Part shown: piece after piece, positions 62,541 through 64,000 of the stretch | How the letters are laid out: the number at the start of each line of letters is the position of its first letter | Numbering within the stretch: position 1 is the first letter of the stretch | Assembly (NCBI GenBank): GCA_964019055.1 | Contig: OZ025206.1 | Location: 25,242,906 to 25,306,905, forward strand | DNA: 64,000 nucleotides | DNA from: Anthopleura xanthogrammica | Lineage: Eukaryota > Cnidaria > Anthozoa > Actiniaria > Actiniidae | Reading direction: 5' to 3' | Notes under the pieces: model-generated | What the model was told of the DNA's origin: nothing | The model's input: the letters and a program-made list of their open reading frames with translations, nothing else | Databases searched by the model: none | Translations under genes and position numbers: made by a program

Positions 62541-64000
62541 TATAACAACGTGTAGTATGATCAGTGAAACCTACTAAGTATGCTTAATATCAGGTTAGGG
62601 TCAGCCCAAGAATCAACTCGTAAGTATTCTCCCTAGCTGCTTTATAGCTTCCCATCACATTGTTAGCGAGACGAGGGTCAACACCTCATCCATCTTGTCA
62701 GAGCTTTTAGAAAATAGCCTGGATGTGCAATAATACTTTAGCCTTATCTTGCCTTGAACCTTGTGCATTGCTCACTTAGTGTCAGTTGTTGATAAGAAAA
62801 TGTTTTCAACTTTCTGCTTCATTTCTCACTGAATTAAACATCAAGTGCTTTCATCCATGGTCATGATATTGTATTAGTATTGTTTTTGAATTATTTATGC
62901 AATGCAATGACAGATGGTTTGACATCAACTCGATATGTTTTCTTTAAGTTTTAAAATTTAGTAAGGATTTATTGTTGATGCTTCCGAAAAAGATTTAAAG
63001 AACAGATGCTTTGCTGTCTGAATGCTTTTAGATGTTATACCCTTACCACCACTGGCCCAAAAGCACAACAAAGCAACACCAGACAGTTTTATTATCATTT
63101 AGCTTTTTAAACATTTTACAAAATGTCTTTAATTTTTTACATTTTTACAAAACTTTTTAAAGATTTCTCCTTATTTTTTTTGTATAAGATGCAAAGAAAT
63201 TTGAATGCCACTATCTGAGCAAAATTTTAGGTAAGCAGTAGAAATATTAAAGCAAGGTTGATAAAAGGTATGCAACTGTGGAAAAAATACAGCCAGTCTT
63301 GAATTCCTCTTTAGAGGTGTGGATCGGTGTGGATTATTAACATAGAAGTTATTCTCCAGTAATTTTCAACTGTAAGTTAATATGAAAAATCCCAAGTCAT
63401 TAAAACAAAATTAGTACTGAAATAAAGAAGTAAATATAGTCTTGATCCTTTCCAAACAGGTCTATAATAATATTGTGATAGGTCATGCAAGCATGTCCCT
63501 TGTGAAGTTAGTAAGCCATGAGCTTTATTCTTGACAGTTTTGACATGAAATATAATCTAGATTTAATTGGTAATTGGAGTAACAGAATTTATTACCCTCT
63601 TCATTTGGTTGTCATTATAGTAGAGAAGAGGAATGCAATATTGCTACAGATCTAAAACACCTAATTACACATTCTGAAGTCTAAGATTCAAAAGATAACA
63701 TGTAAATAAATTACTTAGAAAACTAGTAAAAAACTTGGGATAATATATTTTTACTTAACTGGTATGTTGCATATCTGTAGAGCCACCAATATTTGTAATC
63801 TTTTCATATAGAGTGCTGGTATCAATTTAATTTTATGGCAGTGAGTGCTACCAAAGAGTATGTTATTTTGAAATCTTGAAATGGTTTGAATTCCAAGTCA
63901 ATTTTGAATACTTCCTTAAGTACAGCAGTTATTTTAGTGAATTCTGTAGTTACAATTCAATAGCTTTCTTATGCCACTCAAATTTTATTGAATTTTTTCA
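61212..64000. other. Frizzled 3' flank, no gene seen
   Basis: AT-rich. The 3' UTR probably ends at or before the overlapping AATAAA cluster at about 62520-62536. A 15-bp motif ATATTCTTTATTGAG occurs twice near 61820-61860. No exon or foldback element stands out beyond that. Confidence 0.5.

Overview
The window is metazoan nuclear DNA: AT-rich, with GT-AG spliced genes, many small introns and dense foldback (MITE-like) elements and microsatellites. Gene content and the repeat style suggest a cnidarian, probably an anthozoan (coral or sea anemone). That taxonomic guess is inference, since no sequence search was possible. I rebuilt three multi-exon genes by hand from splice sites and codon phase. 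In all three, every exon junction agrees in phase.

Layout, left to right. (1) 141-6481, minus strand: the 5' part of a gene encoding a death-effector domain, a death domain and then a STE11/MAP3K-like kinase. It is the FADD adaptor layout fused to a kinase, and it runs off the left edge just after the HRD catalytic loop. (2) 6482-9265: a long polypyrimidine tract, a 57-bp satellite array and several MITEs. (3) 9266-19454, minus: a nine-exon orthologue of vertebrate KIAA2012, a coiled-coil protein of unknown function, carrying one in-frame stop inside a 16-bp tandem duplication. (4) 19455-23796: repeats. (5) 23797-44072, minus: an 18-exon PFTAIRE cyclin-dependent kinase (CDK14/15 type, 468 aa, complete). 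(6) 44073-60085: a degraded tandem segmental duplication. Its first copy ends in a truncated frizzled gene (48832-49368) that keeps only signal peptide and cysteine-rich domain. Its second copy leads into the intact gene. (7) 59580-61211, plus: a complete single-exon frizzled receptor of the FZD1/2/7 class. (8) 61212-64000: 3' flank with no gene seen.

The genes are not an operon, but the neighbourhood looks old. In human, CDK15, FZD7 and KIAA2012 lie next to each other at 2q33.1, and the DED genes CASP8, CASP10 and CFLAR are in the same band. Three of the genes here match that cluster and the fourth carries a DED. Frizzled receives Wnt, and PFTAIRE kinases act with cyclin Y in Wnt co-receptor phosphorylation, so two neighbours belong to one pathway. 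The most novel items are the DED-DD-kinase architecture, the conserved gene neighbourhood, and the newly made frizzled CRD-only reading frame with its traceable duplication junction.
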